A stretch of DNA of 64,000 bases from assembly GCA_977006965.1 (NCBI GenBank), contig OZ345364.1, forward strand, positions 2,046,001-2,110,000. Direction: 5' to 3'. The position numbers were made by a program, and so were the translations under genes. The notes under the pieces were generated by a model that ran no database searches, was not told where the DNA came from, and worked only from the letters and a program-made list of their open reading frames with translations. Positions 20,017 to 30,802 of the stretch are shown piece after piece; position 1 is the stretch's first letter, and each line of letters begins with the position of its first letter. The DNA comes from Phymatolithon calcareum (taxonomy: Eukaryota; Rhodophyta; Florideophyceae; Hapalidiales).

Positions 20017-21795
20017 CTACAAGAATACTTCCAAATCTATTTCAAACGCCGAGCAAGGATAACTGAGCGAGAAGTTCGTCAAAACCTCAGGATGCAACCA
20101 TCCGACAACACCAATCTTCTTCCCATCATACACAACGTCCGCTCTCCTTCCATCAAAGAACGCCCCATCATCGCACTGCTTAGCGTCAATCCGCCACGTC
20201 TTACCCATTCCATCCCCTTTCCACACATTAAGCGTACGCATCACATGCTCCAATAGTCCTTGAATTATTTCGAAACCTGCCTGCGTCGAACAGTACACCG
20301 CAGCAATCTTTCTCCAATTCTTCGCAAACGTCTCATCCACCTCATCTTTGAGAACAACATCACCAACCTCAAACAGTCGAATTGGAACCTTCGACTTTCG
20401 ATTTTCCCTCAAAGTTTTCAACAACCCCGGTAATAACGACGTTCGACATTCCTCAAACTCCATAGTTTTCGGATTTCCCAACACAACCGCCGTCTTCCCG
20501 TCATCCTTTCGTCGCAAAAGACTGAAGTTCTCCGCATTCGACACCGTCACCCATGTGAGTACCTCGGTGTATCCCTGCTGTGCAAGCGCCTCGCGACGCA
20601 CAAGATCCGCGAGATGATTCAGCGGTATCTGTTTCCCAACAGTAGCCGTCCTTGGCATGCGTTCCTCGACGTTATTAAACCCATATGCAATGGCCACATC
20701 ACACATGATATCGCAAGCCGCCAGTAAATCCGGTCTTACGATCGGCACTTGTACGACCACCGTTTTCCCTTCATCTTCGACGTTTGCCGGAACCTGCATA
20801 CGGGCGAGTAAACGCACCATCTGCATGGCATCAATATCAATGCCAACGCTTCTGTTGATGTAGTCGACGCGAGCGCTGAGCGCAGGAGATGAAAAATCAG
20901 GTGTCGTCATTGATGTCCCGTCTGCGTATTCGACGAGCACAGATTCCACTGTAAACGGGACGGCACAATAACGGGAGAACATTGCTACAAGAATGTTGAG
21001 CACGATTTTCGCCTTAGTAAGATCGGTTGCGGTACACTCTATAAACATGTTCTTGGTCTTCGGGGAGATTTTCGACAGTTCTCCATTAATGATCGGTGGC
21101 ATTGAAAGCACGCGTCGCTTCGCATCCAAAATATACGGATAACGACTTTGACCGCGAATGATGGGCAGATACTGTTTGAGCTGGGCGTCATTTTCATACA
21201 GTTCCATAAGCCCATTTCCGTCGTAAGTAGTATCCTTTGATAGAGGTCGGAAAGAAATTTCATCCGGTGGAAGCGCCTCGTAAGTGAAAGGACCTTCAAT
21301 GTTGTCAAGGTCGTGCGTACCAATTGCGACGAGAGTACGTCGACGACAAATGTTCTGGTGGAGTTTGTCTTGAAGGTCAATTAAACTCTGATAAGTGTCC
21401 TCATCCAAGGTTAAATCGCGCAATATGGCGCAAACAACAAATTCACGAACACTTTTCGTTTCCGGTAGCACGGTGATTTTCGTCGAAGGAGCATCGGAGA
21501 GTGTGTATTTTGGCGGTTTCTCCGTGCCAAGGAAGACGCGCAACGCTTGTGCGAGACCTTCCACGCAAAGAAGATCGTAACGGTTTGCAGGTACTTCTAT
21601 TTTGTACGTCACCACTTTCTCGAGAGTGTCAGCTCCAGTTGCGGAGAGAGCTCGAGTGCCTAGTGATGGTGCTTCGAGAACGACATCGTCTAGCTCGAGA
21701 CCGAATTCGAAACAAAGGTTGTCAAACTCTTCCTCTGTGAAGTTTTGCCCGAGCAGGGAGAAGAGCCGATCTCGCGGAATGGAAACAGTCGGCAT
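20017..21795 (-). CDS. Phenylalanyl-tRNA synthetase beta subunit, cytosolic
   Basis: A 592-residue subunit of the alpha2-beta2 enzyme that charges tRNA-Phe in the cytosol. The start at 21795 (MPTVSIPRDRLF) mirrors the conserved N-terminus of eukaryotic beta subunits, and the length is within a few residues of the human protein (589); the frame upstream to 21837 adds 14 residues. Visible parts are the N-terminal domain with EEEFDNLCFEFGLELDDV, the B3/B4 region with RRTLVAIGTHDLD and ISPKTKNMFIECTATD, the B5 domain (PDFSSPALSARVDYINRSVG and following), and the C-terminal catalytic-like fold with NPKTMEFEECRTSLLPGLLKT and RLFEVGDVV. This is archaeal/eukaryotic type, not the bacterial or plastid form. 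Intronless. Confidence 0.95.
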   Translation of the reverse strand: MPTVSIPRDRLFSLLGQNFTEEEFDNLCFEFGLELDDVVLEAPSLGTRALSATGADTLEKVVTYKIEVPANRYDLLCVEGLAQALRVFLGTEKPPKYTLSDAPSTKITVLPETKSVREFVVCAILRDLTLDEDTYQSLIDLQDKLHQNICRRRTLVAIGTHDLDNIEGPFTYEALPPDEISFRPLSKDTTYDGNGLMELYENDAQLKQYLPIIRGQSRYPYILDAKRRVLSMPPIINGELSKISPKTKNMFIECTATDLTKAKIVLNILVAMFSRYCAVPFTVESVLVEYADGTSMTTPDFSSPALSARVDYINRSVGIDIDAMQMVRLLARMQVPANVEDEGKTVVVQVPIVRPDLLAACDIMCDVAIAYGFNNVEERMPRTATVGKQIPLNHLADLVRREALAQQGYTEVLTWVTVSNAENFSLLRRKDDGKTAVVLGNPKTMEFEECRTSLLPGLLKTLRENRKSKVPIRLFEVGDVVLKDEVDETFAKNWRKIAAVYCSTQAGFEIIQGLLEHVMRTLNVWKGDGMGKTWRIDAKQCDDGAFFDGRRADVVYDGKKIGVVGWLHPEVLTNFSLSYPCSAFEIDLEVFL

Positions 21796-21837
21796 TGCTT
21801 TCTTCACGGCCTCGCGTTGGTCACCGCGGAAAGTCAA

Positions 21838-23209
21838 GGTCTATCTGGCTGGAGAAGAAGCCGGGGATTGATGTCGAACAGGACGCCGAGCGACGCATTT
21901 GTATGTATGATGTTCATTTTGCATCATAAAAATCCAGGCATGCGCTTGGCGTTGCTGGATCAGGAGCTTATGACAACGAGGTCGTAAACACACCCCTGGT
22001 AAACATCATGTGGTTCGGATCTTGACTGTGCTCAGTCAAGTCCGGCTCAAACCACATCGAAGTATACGCTGCCCTGAAGAATACAGTGATTCTCTTTAAG
22101 GTACAGTAGTTTCAGGTAATCGCGGAGGCAGTAAGAGGTCACTAACTTGGTAGGCAAGAATGCGACATGGCTACAAGAATGAAAAATAGCAACATGCTCG
22201 ACAATATTTTTGTTCATTCTAACAATCCCGTACCGTGCTTACTCGCCGCCCCTCTTTCCATTTTCTTAATGCACTTCGTCATAGCACCAAAATCCAATAA
22301 CTACTGCACCGTTAAAATGTAGAGTCCAATTAATTCCTCCGAACGCGTGTTTCTAGCCTAATCATGTCCTCTAGACAGCTAATAAGTAGCGCATCATCAC
22401 CGAACACGCTAACGGGCAAGTATCAATTCCCAGTTTCACACACCACATCCCAAGTAATTCACCCCACGCCCCAAAAGCCCTCATCAATGACCGTATCGGA
22501 AGCGTCCACGCTGAGCATCACCAGCACCGTGTCGTGTGCGACATACACAAACGGCTCAATATCCGCCATGTTGAGAAATAGTCGAACGACATCCACATGC
22601 TCGTCGCATAAACTGGAGAGCACGCCGCAGATATTCGCGTCCGTGAATCCACATGCACGACGAGTCCAGCAGTTTGTACAGTGCAATGCCCGCGATGACA
22701 TCGTCCACTGATCGGAAGTTGTCCATCAGTCCGCAGTACCAGGTCTATAGTTAGAACTTATTGAAGTACTAAGATGTTCCGAAGAACACAAATGTTAGGT
22801 TCCTGCCCCTCGATTTTTGGAACGCCAGTGTCCCGTCCCAGGGGATCATACTGTACAATGTCATGGTGACATTAATATTATTATCACAATGAAATTGGAC
22901 GATATGCATATCGTCATGGGATCAACCGTGATTAGTCTGGTCGAAACCTCATTTTCGCCCGGATTTCGACTTCGTATGTTGTGAACATCGCCCGGATTAT
23001 CACAGCGATCTATGAACCATGGTCGGAGGACAGAACAAGTTGCGTCAGCTCGACTTGTCGACGGCGGCGGTATCGATCGCCGTCCAGTATGATAAACGGC
23101 TTCTCTGCGTATCAAGATGACCCCTTTTGCTCAACACCGCTGAGAGCTTCACGTTTCTCCCAGAACTCTGTGGAAAACGAATCTGACCTTCGACGGCACA
23201 AACAACAAA
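21838..23209. other. Divergent spacer between PheRS beta and WD40-like genes
   Basis: This spacer holds the upstream regions of both genes. Minus-strand frames at 22459-22730 read like a decayed helical protein (open frame with a shift near 22650), but I cannot assign it. TACAGTA or TACTGTA occurs near 22100 and 22850. No repeat is seen. Confidence 0.4.
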
Positions 23210-24730
23210 ATGGAGCCCCTTTTCATCACTGAGCATCGACATGCGCACGGTGTTCAACACTGCACAATCTCCTCTGATGGACAGACAGTGGCATCAACAG
23301 GCGACGGCTCCATCGCTCGTCTGATCAAGGTGCATGGCCCTGGTGGTGAAAATGATGAACAAACATTCCAAACTGGTGGAGTGAAGAGTGTCAGTATTGG
23401 CGGTGATGCCATTGCCACAGTGGAACATGACGAAGTTGTAGTGCGCAAACTTTCGGACCCATCTGATGTATTGTGCAGGAGGAAAAGCGATTATTTGGCG
23501 GACTGCAAGTGTGGGAAGGCTCAGAAGGTCATTGCGAAGCTGTCGCGGGATGGGAAAAGACTCGTGTGCTTTTTAGACGGCAGACTATTCGTGATTTGTG
23601 TAACGTCCGGTAAGGATCTTCACACCTACACACTAAACACATCGAAAACGCTGTTTGCATTCGACATGGATTCAAAAGGACATAAGATTTTCTTGCAGAC
23701 ATTTTTTAAATCTGCCATCCGAGAAATTCTCATGTGGCGCACTGAAAGCGGAGTGCCGTATGAATTATGTGCTGACCATGGCGCCCCGGGCTGCATGGCT
23801 TCAGATGCGCGTGGCAACAAGATTGTCATGGCGGATGACAGGTGGCTTTGGATTCTGGACGTACACACAAGTCTTACCCAAGTACTCCCTGAGTTCACCC
23901 CCGCAGAAAGTCCCAGTTGCGCCATCACGGCAGATGGGAGTCGCGTCGTGGCCATTACCAAACAGGGGTTTGGGATTTGGGATTGTGAAAACAAGGTCAA
24001 GCTATATTCAGCATCCGCAATTCCTGTATCCATGTGCAGTATATCGGGTACCGGTTCGACGATCATTACGGGAGGTAAAGATACAATACTGAGAGTTTGG
24101 AAATTTGTACCTACTGTCAACGATGATAGTCAACGTATATCCAAACTTTGCGCATTGGCTCGGAAAGCGTTTGAAATTCACGGAAATGGAGAGGACGGGA
24201 TGTGCATCGGGGAGGCGGCACGGCACGTGAATTACATGTTGACGCAGTCCAAGTTGCTGGAAGTCAATAGAGGCAAAGTGATGCAAGCATTCGTAGTCGT
24301 CGCAGACGAGAATGCCGAGATGGTTTCCGAAGCCACTTTTGTGGGAATGTGCCGCAAGATTTGTGAAGAGTCGCCGTTGTTTGAGAGACATGTTGCGAGA
24401 TTCAGAAGCCGTGCAAAGGAGTGGGATATTCTTCCCTACAAAATTGCGGTCGCGATGATGCGCAACCTGAAGCAGGAGATGGAAGAGCGTTGCAATATCC
24501 CTCCGACGCGGTCTAATTACGACACTGTTCTGAAGGAACTGTTGGAAATCGCTCGTGTCGAACGCGGAGGTAATCAGAACTTACAAATCGATGAGAAGGT
24601 ATTTATTGCTGCATTGAAGAAAATGGTGTACGAGCCGTGCGGCTTGTGGGGGAACAATTCAATTCTGGGAAAACGAAAGAGATCTCCAAATGATTCACTT
24701 TTATGCAATCTGACGAAGTTCACGGAATGA
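23210..24730 (+). CDS. WD40-like beta-propeller protein, unknown role
   Basis: A 506-residue protein. Residues 1 to about 305 carry weak propeller blades: GVQHCTISSDGQTVASTGDG, RDGKRLVCFLDGRLFV, CAITADGSRVVAITKQGFGIWD and CSISGTGSTIITGGKDTILRVWKF. The last is the most typical WD40 blade. Residues 310 to 506 are helical, contain CMCRKICEE-like and Cys-scattered segments, and end with a GKRKRS basic motif that could be a nuclear signal. No known C-terminal domain is evident. Intronless, with ATG at 23210 close to upstream stops. It could be a scaffold; no partner is indicated. Confidence 0.65.
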   Translation: MEPLFITEHRHAHGVQHCTISSDGQTVASTGDGSIARLIKVHGPGGENDEQTFQTGGVKSVSIGGDAIATVEHDEVVVRKLSDPSDVLCRRKSDYLADCKCGKAQKVIAKLSRDGKRLVCFLDGRLFVICVTSGKDLHTYTLNTSKTLFAFDMDSKGHKIFLQTFFKSAIREILMWRTESGVPYELCADHGAPGCMASDARGNKIVMADDRWLWILDVHTSLTQVLPEFTPAESPSCAITADGSRVVAITKQGFGIWDCENKVKLYSASAIPVSMCSISGTGSTIITGGKDTILRVWKFVPTVNDDSQRISKLCALARKAFEIHGNGEDGMCIGEAARHVNYMLTQSKLLEVNRGKVMQAFVVVADENAEMVSEATFVGMCRKICEESPLFERHVARFRSRAKEWDILPYKIAVAMMRNLKQEMEERCNIPPTRSNYDTVLKELLEIARVERGGNQNLQIDEKVFIAALKKMVYEPCGLWGNNSILGKRKRSPNDSLLCNLTKFTE

Positions 24731-26037
24731 ATACCACTGACGGCTAGGGTCTGAGACAAGGTGTTGGGCAGAGGAGGCGAAGCATTTCATACAACTTTCG
24801 TTCACCCGGTGTTCGGGTCTGTGCAACAAGCGAATAGATTTGTTCCTCTCATAGTGAACTGGTTCGTCAGTTTGAAATTTCTTTTTCTTTGTATTGGAAT
24901 ATTGCCTTGTAAAATTGTGTTGGTGTCTTGTCTGTATCTTGTCTGTATTACTTGTGCCCCAAAAGTTGCCCATTGAGTACTTTGCTGCTCTGAATACTCA
25001 CCATAGCGGGGTGTAGCAGGGCAATGTGATGTTATTTTTGGTCTTACGTCTGGACCTCGAAAACATAAATTTACCCGCTGCGTTGGAGTAAACGCATCTT
25101 CACCCTGCGCGTGCTATGCATCTTTTTTATACAGTATTGTGGTTGAGGGAACCCGAACAAGAATCTGATTCTATTTTGCTCTTCTTGGGGGTTGAAATCG
25201 TAAAAGTTTCCTGTATCAAGTGCGTGCTAGAAGCTCCTCTCAGATGTATGGGGAACGTTTCATGAGCTTTCTTTCGCCTTGTCGAGAAAGGCTTACAAAT
25301 CTAAGTTTAGTTCGGCAGTAATACATGTGCCTGGATGATATGGGAAGCTGTCGCGATGAGCAAACTTTCCAATTTCACTCAGTCTCATTGAGGTGTTGGA
25401 AAGTAGACATTCCCTCAAAAGATCTGACATATTCTCTTGAGAGAAAGCGTTAGAATGCATGCTTGACAGAACGTAAGTTGGATCTGGACGGGAAGACCCT
25501 TCAAATGCCGCCGTTGATCGAGGGGCATCCCGCAAAGATCGGAGTAGGTGCAATGACAGGGAACATGCCATTGTACCTCCTTAAGAAGTAATTCACAATG
25601 TAAGAATAGCGCTACATTGTCATGCCTTCGAAGGCTATTAGAGTTTAAAATAAAGGACTGTACTGAAAATCGCTCAAAGTGAACTTGAGGGGACCGACAA
25701 AACAAACATGTGAAGGAGAAGGTGCATTTAGTTGCATTGAAGAAGCTGGAGTATAGAGCCTTTGACCTGTAACACCACATTGCAATTTTCGGCAATGTAA
25801 GAGATCAAGCGCTTACCGCACCTTCACACTGAGAAGTAGGTAATAGATTTTCTGCAGTATAACTGTCATACAACTCATTCTCAGAGAAACGCCATGTGCA
25901 GTCAGTCTTAGTCCTATTGCGGACATGATTCCTTTGGAAACGAGGAAGAGAAGCGAAGTTGTGTTCAAAACTTTGTACATTTTTGCAAAACTGTCCATTT
26001 TCGACAAGTGCGACTAATTGCTCACTTGACATCATGC
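24731..26037. other. Convergent spacer
   Basis: No firm gene. Minus-strand open frames at 25293-25571, 25415-25795 and 25805-26041 could be exons; a GTAAGC donor-like site is readable near 25817. No join gives a recognisable protein, and the upstream one begins inside the stop of the spermidine synthase-like gene. Probably its 3' untranslated region plus spacer. Confidence 0.4.
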
Positions 26038-27660
26038 TCACTTCTCACAGTTTTCCGCCGCGGCAAGCGCATACCAGACACTTCGGTCCAAAATGTTGCG
26101 CATAGATAGCCAGTGTTCACGAGCCGTAATCCACTGCCCTGCGTTAATTTGCTTATCCGTTGCCTCCTCTATTCCAATTTTCGGAACTCTTTCCTCCGAA
26201 ATACGTTTTCCCTCAAAAGACTCCAATGCATCTTGCCTAATAGTCGAGTCCAAAAAGTCCCTTGGAATCGGTTTGCGAAACGACATTCTTTCCTCTGCAT
26301 CACTTGCAAAAAACACTACATTATGCACCTTGCTTTCACCATCTTCAGCAAACGCACTCACAAAATAGAACACAGTCTCCAGTCTCGCCCGCACTGCCGC
26401 CACCGCGCGCGTCGTCGCCCCATCTGGTTCGTCCAATGCGCCCACAAAATTGACCGCGAGAACGCCGTCTTCAGTCATCACATCACGAATCATCCGAAAA
26501 GTGTCGACACTGAACATCACTAGCGGCACAGCACCGCCAGTGAAAACGTCGTGCACCACATACTCGAACGGCTTCATTTGCGCATTACGCACTTGCTTAC
26601 GCGCACGCCGCAGATACTCTGTCGCATCCATGACATTGACAGCAGGGCCTCGGACCCCAAAATAGCGCTTTGCGTATCGAGCGACAACGGGATCAATCTC
26701 CACAGCAGTGACATCCGATCCAAGGTCGTGCATTGCCTGTGCCACAACACCAATTCCCAACCCAAGACAAAGTGCACGACCCTCGCGCCCGCCCGCAGGT
26801 ACATTTTCATCCTCTCCGGGGCGTCGCGTCAGACGCACTGCTTCATGGACATGAAATTGCGAGAATATAGTCTCACGCTCGTATCCCCGCTCGATGTATG
26901 CACCGCCGAGAATGGAATGATCCGACGTAAGGAATCGCACTCTTCGTCGACTTTCCTGAATAACACTGATCCTTCCAGTCGGTCCCTTTGCCTGCGCAAG
27001 CAAAGTGTATCCCGTCGGCATATGTCGCGGATAGATTGATCGCGCAACTGCAACCCCGATCAGCGGTACAAATGCCCAGCCGAGCGCGGCGGCCGAGAAG
27101 AAAATCAGCCAACGCCGTGCAAACAACGAAGTTCGTCGCACCGGCTTTCGCCGTCGCCTTCCGCCATTAGATTCACGCCTCCCATCATGAGTCGAGAAGC
27201 GGCCAACAAAATCCGAAGCGGCCGCGCCGAGTGCAATCGCCTGCAAAACGCGCACGGCATCGTTTGACACACTGAAATTTACTGGGAAAATAAGCACAGC
27301 CACAAAGAGCATCGCAGCTCCGAGCTGGACGGAAGCCGAGTGTGCAGCAGTCGGCGCCGCAGCGGTAATTGCAGCGGCGACAACGGCAGCAAGCGGGAGC
27401 GATGCATCCGTGCAAACTATAGCGGAAAGCGCAAACAATGGTGCAAAAAACAGAAACGGGTGCACGAGAACACCGCGAGACAGCTGTGAGCTAATAATTA
27501 CCGCAAGAAACGCACAACATCCCCACACTTGGGCGACAAGCGGACCATGCAAAACACCCTCAGTAGCTCGGAGCGCGCGGCCATGTGCCAGCACGCAGCA
27601 CGCGCCCCCCAGCGTGCGCAGCAGAAGCTGATCGCGTCCGTCGAGCGATGCAAACTTCAT
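26038..27660 (-). CDS. Membrane-embedded spermidine synthase-like protein
   Basis: A 540-residue protein. The N-terminal 210 residues contain about five hydrophobic segments (roughly 43-60, 64-85, 88-105, 110-128, 182-205) with a basic loop RRRRKPVRR. The rest is a Rossmann fold of the spermidine/spermine synthase family: LCLGLGIGVVAQAM (297-310), VTAVEIDP (317-324) for the nucleoside ribose, VNVMDATEYL, and HDVFTGGAVP (370-379) at the usual catalytic-loop position. Membrane-fused relatives are known mainly in bacteria. The loop differs from classical aminopropyltransferases, so a methyltransferase or other activity is possible and spermidine synthesis is not proven. It starts about 310 bp from the divergent RING gene. 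Confidence 0.7.
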   Translation of the reverse strand: MKFASLDGRDQLLLRTLGGACCVLAHGRALRATEGVLHGPLVAQVWGCCAFLAVIISSQLSRGVLVHPFLFFAPLFALSAIVCTDASLPLAAVVAAAITAAAPTAAHSASVQLGAAMLFVAVLIFPVNFSVSNDAVRVLQAIALGAAASDFVGRFSTHDGRRESNGGRRRRKPVRRTSLFARRWLIFFSAAALGWAFVPLIGVAVARSIYPRHMPTGYTLLAQAKGPTGRISVIQESRRRVRFLTSDHSILGGAYIERGYERETIFSQFHVHEAVRLTRRPGEDENVPAGGREGRALCLGLGIGVVAQAMHDLGSDVTAVEIDPVVARYAKRYFGVRGPAVNVMDATEYLRRARKQVRNAQMKPFEYVVHDVFTGGAVPLVMFSVDTFRMIRDVMTEDGVLAVNFVGALDEPDGATTRAVAAVRARLETVFYFVSAFAEDGESKVHNVVFFASDAEERMSFRKPIPRDFLDSTIRQDALESFEGKRISEERVPKIGIEEATDKQINAGQWITAREHWLSMRNILDRSVWYALAAAENCEK

Positions 27661-27855
27661 CTCGACGGCGCCCGCAACTTCCCCAGCGCGACATCGCCGT
27701 GGACGCGCGAATACCGTAATCCAATTACTGTAAGGCTACATTGGCTTACCAATCCCATTGGAAATCATACAAATAACCCAAAACAAAAATCGGACCGACA
27801 GATCGTGCGGCGCACACACGTGTGGGAGGGCCAACAGAAGTTCAGTGTGTCATCC

Positions 27856-27880
27856 TCACTCGCTCGCTCGCTCGCTCGTT
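27856..27880. repeat. CTCG microsatellite
   Basis: A short run of CTCG units lies in the roughly 310-bp divergent promoter between the spermidine synthase-like and RING genes. It is a simple-sequence tract with possible influence on transcription. Confidence 0.7.
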
Positions 27881-27970
27881 GACGCCGAGGTTGTAAAAAC
27901 CCCAATCCGCATTCGCGCGAGGTCTGCACGCAGCGTGCACAAGCACACCACACAAGCACACCACTACAAG

Positions 27971-28706
27971 ATGCTGGAGCGGCTGCGCACGCGGCGCGGC
28001 GCCGCACTAGCCACCGCTGCATCGGCCGCGGCGTTCGCGCTGGGCGCCGCGGTGGGCTCGCGGCACGCGGCACGTGCCGCCGCGCGCGCCAAGACGGCGA
28101 GCGCTATGCGCGACGATGACGTCGCGGACCTGCCCGTCGCAACACTGGAGAGCGCGGCGGCGGCCGCCGTGGCCGCGCTCGACTGTCCCGTCTGTCTCGC
28201 CGAGCTCGTGCTGCCGCGCGTGGCGGGGTGCGGGCACTCGCTCTGCACGAGCTGTCTGGTGCGTCTTGCGTCTCACGAACGCCGACCGTGTTGTCCCGTA
28301 TGGTATGTACTTCTTGCTGCATTCTCACACCTTGTGCGCTGGGCATATGCTGACGAAATAAATAAATACACTGCGCAGTCGAAAACGCATCCGCGTGCCG
28401 GTTGCAGAATTACCGGTCAACTTTGCGGCGCGCGCGGTACTGGAGGCGCGTGCGCGAGTGCGCGGCGATGCGGCGCTGGAGGCGCATCGAGTGGCGGAGG
28501 AGGCTGCACGTGCTGAGGTGCAGTGTCGGCCGAATCCGGGGTCGACAAATGTGCAGACTCCTGTGCTTGGACAGTTGAGACCGGCGTGGAATTGGTTTAA
28601 GTGGACGGCGATTATTGTTACGGAGTTTGGGGCGTTTCTAGTGTCGCTCAAGGAGGTTTTGGAGGCGAGACCGAGTCGGACTAGACGGTATCAACGCATT
28701 GTTTAG
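27971..28706 (+). CDS. RING-finger protein, two exons
   Basis: Exons 27971-28302 and 28379-28706 give 219 residues. Exon 1 read alone has CPVC, GCGHSLCTSC and then CCPVW, lacking the last RING ligand. Splicing GTATGT...GCAG joins TG and T into a Cys codon, completing C72, C75, C87, H89, C92, C95, C108, C111 of a C3HC4 RING, and opens the downstream frame to a natural stop. The N-terminus (about 10-30) is Ala-rich and hydrophobic. A second hydrophobic stretch (NWFKWTAIIVTEFGAFLVSL) lies near the C-terminus, so membrane attachment is likely. Predicted E3 ubiquitin ligase. Start chosen at 27971 because it gives a compact N-terminus; the frame is open further upstream through promoter-like DNA. 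High GC compared with flanks. Confidence 0.82.
28303..28378 (+). other. Intron of the RING gene (76 nt)
   Basis: GTATGT donor, TGCTGAC branch-like site at 28348-28354 (about 25 nt before the acceptor), and CTGCGCAG acceptor. Removing it restores the eighth RING zinc ligand and a continuous frame. Strong evidence from protein logic alone. Confidence 0.85.
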
Positions 28707-29010
28707 GCGGGGTAGGGATAGTAGGGTGTACTATACAAGTTTTTGTACAGATGAAACGGATGTTGTTGCCGTTAACCTGTGTACTATTTTTTATTATGGC
28801 ACAGCTCTGCAGAACCTTTTTGCCTTCACTGGGAATGTTGGATGGTGTCCTGCGCGGAATGAAAGAAAGAAAGAAACTGCCTTTTAGAAAGGTGAGTTTT
28901 TTACTTATTTTTTCGACAGCTCATGAGAAAAAAAGGAGAGACCTTCACCCTTCAGATCACAATCTCCCGTCGTTATCCAGGAATCCGGTCAGTGGGTTTA
29001 TCGCTCGACA

Positions 29011-29784
29011 ATGACACTGGCATTTCTCACCGGTGTATTCCGTGGGGCGCGGATCGGCGCACCGCGCCTAGTCTCGCGCGTCCCTACATGTTCCCGTCGC
29101 TCTCGTGCACCAACACGTTTATGCGCCACATCTGGCGGGACGGAACCGCCCGTCCCGTCAATGGTGCGTGCACGCCATATCCTGGTCGAGTCCGAGGCAA
29201 TGGTAGACGCGCTACGCGAACAGCTTGAAAGTGGTGCGGAGTTTGCAACGCTCGCAGAGACGGTGTCGACATGTCCGTCAAAAGCTCGCGGTGGCGATCT
29301 GGGCTGGTTCAAACGTCGCATGATGGTACCGGAATTCGAGGAGGCTGCGTTTGGAAATCCGCCCGGTTCCATCGTCAAGGTGAGCACGCAATTTGGTTGG
29401 CATCTTATCCGCGTCGATAAACACGGTATTGCCGCTGGTGTCATCTCTGTCGAGGACCTTGCTGCTAGATTTCCGCAAGGATATGGGGATGTGAATGATG
29501 TGCAGTTTGTGGATTGTAGGGAGCGCGAGGAATTGGATAAGGCAAAGCTGGACGGATGGCTTAACCTTCCCATGGGGGAATATGGGGAGTGGGCTGAGAG
29601 GTTTGCGAAAGGCCAACTTGGATTGAGGAAGGATGTTGAGACTATTGTTATGTGCCATCATGGGATAAGAAGTGCGAATTTTTGTGAGTTCTTGACACAG
29701 GAGGGATTTGCTGACGTGAAGAACCTTGTCGGTGGTATTCATGCTTATTCTGTACAAGTCGATGATAGTATTCCGCGTTACTAA
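29011..29784 (+). CDS. PpiC-rhodanese protein, probably plastid-targeted
   Basis: A 257-residue protein with a parvulin PpiC domain (about 51-138: RARHILVESEAMVDAL, GDLGWF, FEEAAFGNPPGSIV, QFGWHLIRVD) fused to a rhodanese domain (about 147-254: VQFVDCREREE, LPMGEY, and the active-site loop IVMCHHGIRS with Cys215). The first 45 residues are Arg/Ser/Ala rich with no acidic residues, as in a transit peptide, followed by mature sequence near MVRARH. The same fusion is known in plant chloroplasts (Arabidopsis At5g19370). Likely roles are prolyl isomerisation and sulfur transfer or binding. Single exon; start is the first Met with a good leader. Confidence 0.92.
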   Translation: MTLAFLTGVFRGARIGAPRLVSRVPTCSRRSRAPTRLCATSGGTEPPVPSMVRARHILVESEAMVDALREQLESGAEFATLAETVSTCPSKARGGDLGWFKRRMMVPEFEEAAFGNPPGSIVKVSTQFGWHLIRVDKHGIAAGVISVEDLAARFPQGYGDVNDVQFVDCREREELDKAKLDGWLNLPMGEYGEWAERFAKGQLGLRKDVETIVMCHHGIRSANFCEFLTQEGFADVKNLVGGIHAYSVQVDDSIPRY

Positions 29785-30802
29785 TTTTTGCTTTGTAAAA
29801 TAGATCTTGGGCATCTGATGGTCAATAATTTGTTCACATGCGCTTTTGGTTTAATGCGACCATTGATGAAATTCGTCGTGGAGGCCGACGATGGCGGCAG
29901 AACGTTATGGATGACCTGAGACGTCAAAGGTACACCGACGCGAGTTGAAATGAATGCAACAGGAAGATGCTACGCTGGGAAGCCATGGAAGATACTGTGG
30001 CGATCGCGGCAAAGGAAGCCAACTGAGGTTGCTGCTTGCTTGGAGAGACCACCACACCAAGTGAAGCAGGGTAGAAACAAGAAGTTGACGTTCTTGTTTA
30101 TTACGGTCAGTAAGTGTTCTGGGTTCATATTCTGTTGCTCCCCCTTTCGGTCCGTTGAAAGAAGAAACTGAAAAGGATCAAGTACCAAATCTGAAGCTGG
30201 AATGAAGATCTCGAAAGAAAACTATTCTGTAAGTAGTGCCTGTGTTTGTAAATTTTCTCCTCGACAGTTGTTGACCTTCTTGCCTACCCAATAATACTGT
30301 ACGAGAGAACGGAATGCTCGCATGGCATCTTGCATGGTCGTGCAATTGCTCGCTCACTTCCGCCAATATTTAAGCCGCGATCCTAATCGCATCCGTTGAA
30401 GTAAAGAGCCATTGCTCGAAAGACACCAGACCGTCGAGAGTCTCCCAGAAACCGAAACAACACCACGCCGCCGGACGAGTTGCTCAACTTTCGATACAAG
30501 TGCAAAAGCAACTTTTCGTGCATGCTGAATATAACCCGCATGTTCAGAGAGCATGACACGGTCATTTCGGAAAAAAGACGTCAAGTGTGGGACGATGCAA
30601 AAACTATTCAACCTGCCGTCAAATTGTCGTCTACCAAATAGGCGTATCGTGCGCAAATCAGTCGCACAGCCCTGATTTCCCGTCCAGTTTAGTTGTATAC
30701 GGACGATCCCGTCAATCCTCGCGACGGGGACTGGTTCGTGAAAATGGTCACGCTGTGCAGAGCGAATCTACTCATTGTTCGAGCTTTTCCTGGCTTTCAC
30801 AT
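29785..30802. other. Spacer entering the repeat island
   Basis: No gene. The segment 30108-30360 recurs, at roughly three quarters identity by eye, at 43224-43452 in the same orientation. Both lie next to copies of the coiled-coil orphan family, so they may be part of a larger repeat unit. Confidence 0.5.
30108..30360 (+). repeat. Dispersed repeat, pair with 43224-43452
   Basis: Shared blocks include TTCATATTCTGT, GAAAGAAGAAACTGAA, CAATAATAC and AATGCTCGCATGG in the same order and spacing. No open frame is shared. Family unknown. Confidence 0.6.

Noticed and set aside
22459-22730. Minus-strand frames resembling a helical protein fragment
   Set aside because: A frameshift is needed and no family is recognisable; too weak to call even as a pseudogene.
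25293-26041. Possible small multi-exon gene on the minus strand
   Set aside because: A donor-like GTAAGC exists, but no acceptor choice yields a convincing protein; the first frame begins inside the neighbour's stop codon.
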